DNA from: Mycobacterium sp. GA-1285
GTDB lineage: Bacteria; Actinomycetota; Actinomycetes; Mycobacteriales; Mycobacteriaceae
Assembly (NCBI RefSeq): GCF_001499905.1
Contig: NZ_LQIS01000007.1
Location: 62,001 to 126,000, forward strand
Length of the DNA: 64,000 nucleotides
Direction of reading: 5' to 3'
This document shows, piece by piece, positions 62,874-64,000 of the stretch; position 1 is the first letter of the stretch, and every line of letters begins with the position of its first letter. A model generated the notes under the pieces. It ran no database searches, was not told the DNA's origin, and saw nothing but the letters and a program-made list of their open reading frames with translations. A program made the translations under genes and the position numbers.

Positions 62874-63029
62874 GGCGATTCTGCCAGGTAGGTGCGGATG
62901 ACCGGTAGCGGGGGAAATCAAACGTCCCGCCGCCCGTTTTCGATGTTCGGCGGCCGGTCTCACAATCGTGACCGCGACGCCGTGTGCGGGTCGGGCGACA
63001 CCGGCGTTCGGCTGAGTAGCTTTGTAGCC

Positions 63030-64000
63030 GTGACTGGGGAGTTGCGGCAGGAGATCCCACCTCAATATCTGTTGTCCCCGTTGGCGCCGGAGCCCCGCAC
63101 GCTCATCGACATCCTCTACAAGACAGCCGAACGCTACCCGGAGGCGCCGGCGATCGATGACGGCGACGTCCAGCTCACGTACGCCGAACTGATCACCGAC
63201 ATCGAGGACAGCGTCCAGTGGCTGGCCGTTCGGGGCATCGGCCGCGGCGACCGGATCGGGATCCGGATGCCGTCGGGCAGTTACGCGCTCTATGTAGCGA
63301 TCCTCGCCGTGCTGGCGACCGGCGCCGCGTATGTTCCCGTCGACGCCGACGATCCCGAGGAGCGGGCCGAGCTGGTCCTCGCCGAGGCCAACGTGGTGGC
63401 GATCATCACCGAAGCGGGACTGTCGCGTGGGCCCGGGTCATCAAGAGGCTGGCGGGCGGCCGCCCCTCTGGGCCGCGACGATGCGTGGATCATTTTCACG
63501 TCCGGGTCCACGGGCACACCGAAGGGCGTCGCGGTCACCCACCGCAGCGCCGCCGCGTTCGTCGACGCGGAGGCACGGTTGTTCCTGCAGGACAATCCGA
63601 TCGGGCCCGGCGACCGGGTGCTGGCCGGGTTGTCGGTGGCGTTCGACGCGTCCTGCGAGGAGATGTGGCTGGCTTGGCGCCACGGCGCGTGCCTGGTTCC
63701 CGCGCCGCGCTCGATGGTGCGCAGCGGGATGGACCTGGGGCCGTGGCTCGTGGCCCGCGACATCACGGTGGTGTCGACCGTGCCGACGCTGGCCGCGCTG
63801 TGGCCCGCCGAGGCGCTCGAGGCGGTGCGGCTGCTGATCTTCGGTGGCGAAGCCTGCCCGCCGGAACTGGCCGACCGGCTCGCCGTCGACGGCCGGGAAG
63901 TGTGGAACACCTACGGTCCGACGGAGGCGACGGTGGTGGCCTGCGCCGCCCGATTGTGCGCAGGTGAGCCCGTGACGATCGGGTTGCCGCTGGCCGGTTG
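63030..64000 (+). CDS. NRPS-like adenylating enzyme (Pls/PosA-type), N-terminal part
   Basis: The first 323 residues of an AMP-forming adenylation domain; it continues beyond the window. Signature motifs: A3 (IIFTSGSTGTPKGVAVTHRS), A4-like (FDASCEEMWLAW), A5 (WNTYGPTEATVVACA). The adenylation domain sits at the N-terminus without a condensation domain, as in Pls/PosA-type synthetases that polymerise or modify an amino acid. GTG 63030 begins VTGELRQEIPPQYLLSP. It is divergent from terC with a 284-base gap holding the Mn riboswitch. Substrate and product are unknown. Confidence 0.85.
   Translation, partial: MTGELRQEIPPQYLLSPLAPEPRTLIDILYKTAERYPEAPAIDDGDVQLTYAELITDIEDSVQWLAVRGIGRGDRIGIRMPSGSYALYVAILAVLATGAAYVPVDADDPEERAELVLAEANVVAIITEAGLSRGPGSSRGWRAAAPLGRDDAWIIFTSGSTGTPKGVAVTHRSAAAFVDAEARLFLQDNPIGPGDRVLAGLSVAFDASCEEMWLAWRHGACLVPAPRSMVRSGMDLGPWLVARDITVVSTVPTLAALWPAEALEAVRLLIFGGEACPPELADRLAVDGREVWNTYGPTEATVVACAARLCAGEPVTIGLPLAG

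Overview
The window is GC-rich actinobacterial chromosome. Its gene content and order match the region around Rv3567c-Rv3628 of Mycobacterium tuberculosis, with several non-tuberculosis genes inserted, so it most likely comes from a fast-growing environmental Mycolicibacterium. I see no rRNA, tRNA, CRISPR array, insertion sequence or prophage. Almost the whole window is coding, and most long antisense open frames are GC-driven shadows.

Region 1 (1-8.8 kb) is steroid catabolism: hsaA-hsaD-hsaC-hsaB (minus) break rings A/B, kshB (plus) supplies electrons to 3-ketosteroid 9-alpha-hydroxylase, fadE34 oxidises the sterol side chain, and kstR is their TetR repressor. KstR-type operators lie in both divergent intergenic gaps. 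Region 2 (8.8-17.4 kb) is accessory: otsB, an APH-family kinase, a LacI regulator, a znuA-znuC-znuB-like metal ABC transporter, bluB, pxpA, a whiB gene and a metallo-hydrolase. Two matching Zur-like boxes tie part of it to zinc.

Region 3 (17.4-30.5 kb) is housekeeping: rRNA methyltransferase, cysS, ispF, carD, lpqE, radA, disA, canB, mutY, a GlxA-type regulator, an alpha/beta hydrolase, mhuD and lpqF. ispD is absent from its usual place between carD and ispF. Region 4 (30.5-32.3 kb) is a cobalamin-riboswitch operon, cbtB-cbtA-phosphatase.

Region 5 (32.3-46.9 kb) is a long minus-strand series: ftsH, folE-folP-folB-folK, two membrane proteins, a DUF2520 protein, panC-panD, coaX, lysS, lsr2 and clpC1. 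It covers folate, pantothenate/CoA, lysyl-tRNA and proteolysis genes, many with start/stop overlaps. Region 6 (47-56.7 kb) holds an epoxide hydrolase and a dehydrogenase, lpqG, a molybdopterin oxidoreductase, the hpt-tilS-metalloprotease-dacB cluster and ppa. Region 7 (56.7-64 kb) holds a UraD-like protein that appears to lack catalytic residues, a cyclase/ATPase/LuxR regulator, two small secreted proteins, a terC gene under a manganese (yybP-ykoY) riboswitch, and the start of an NRPS-like adenylating enzyme cut by the window edge.
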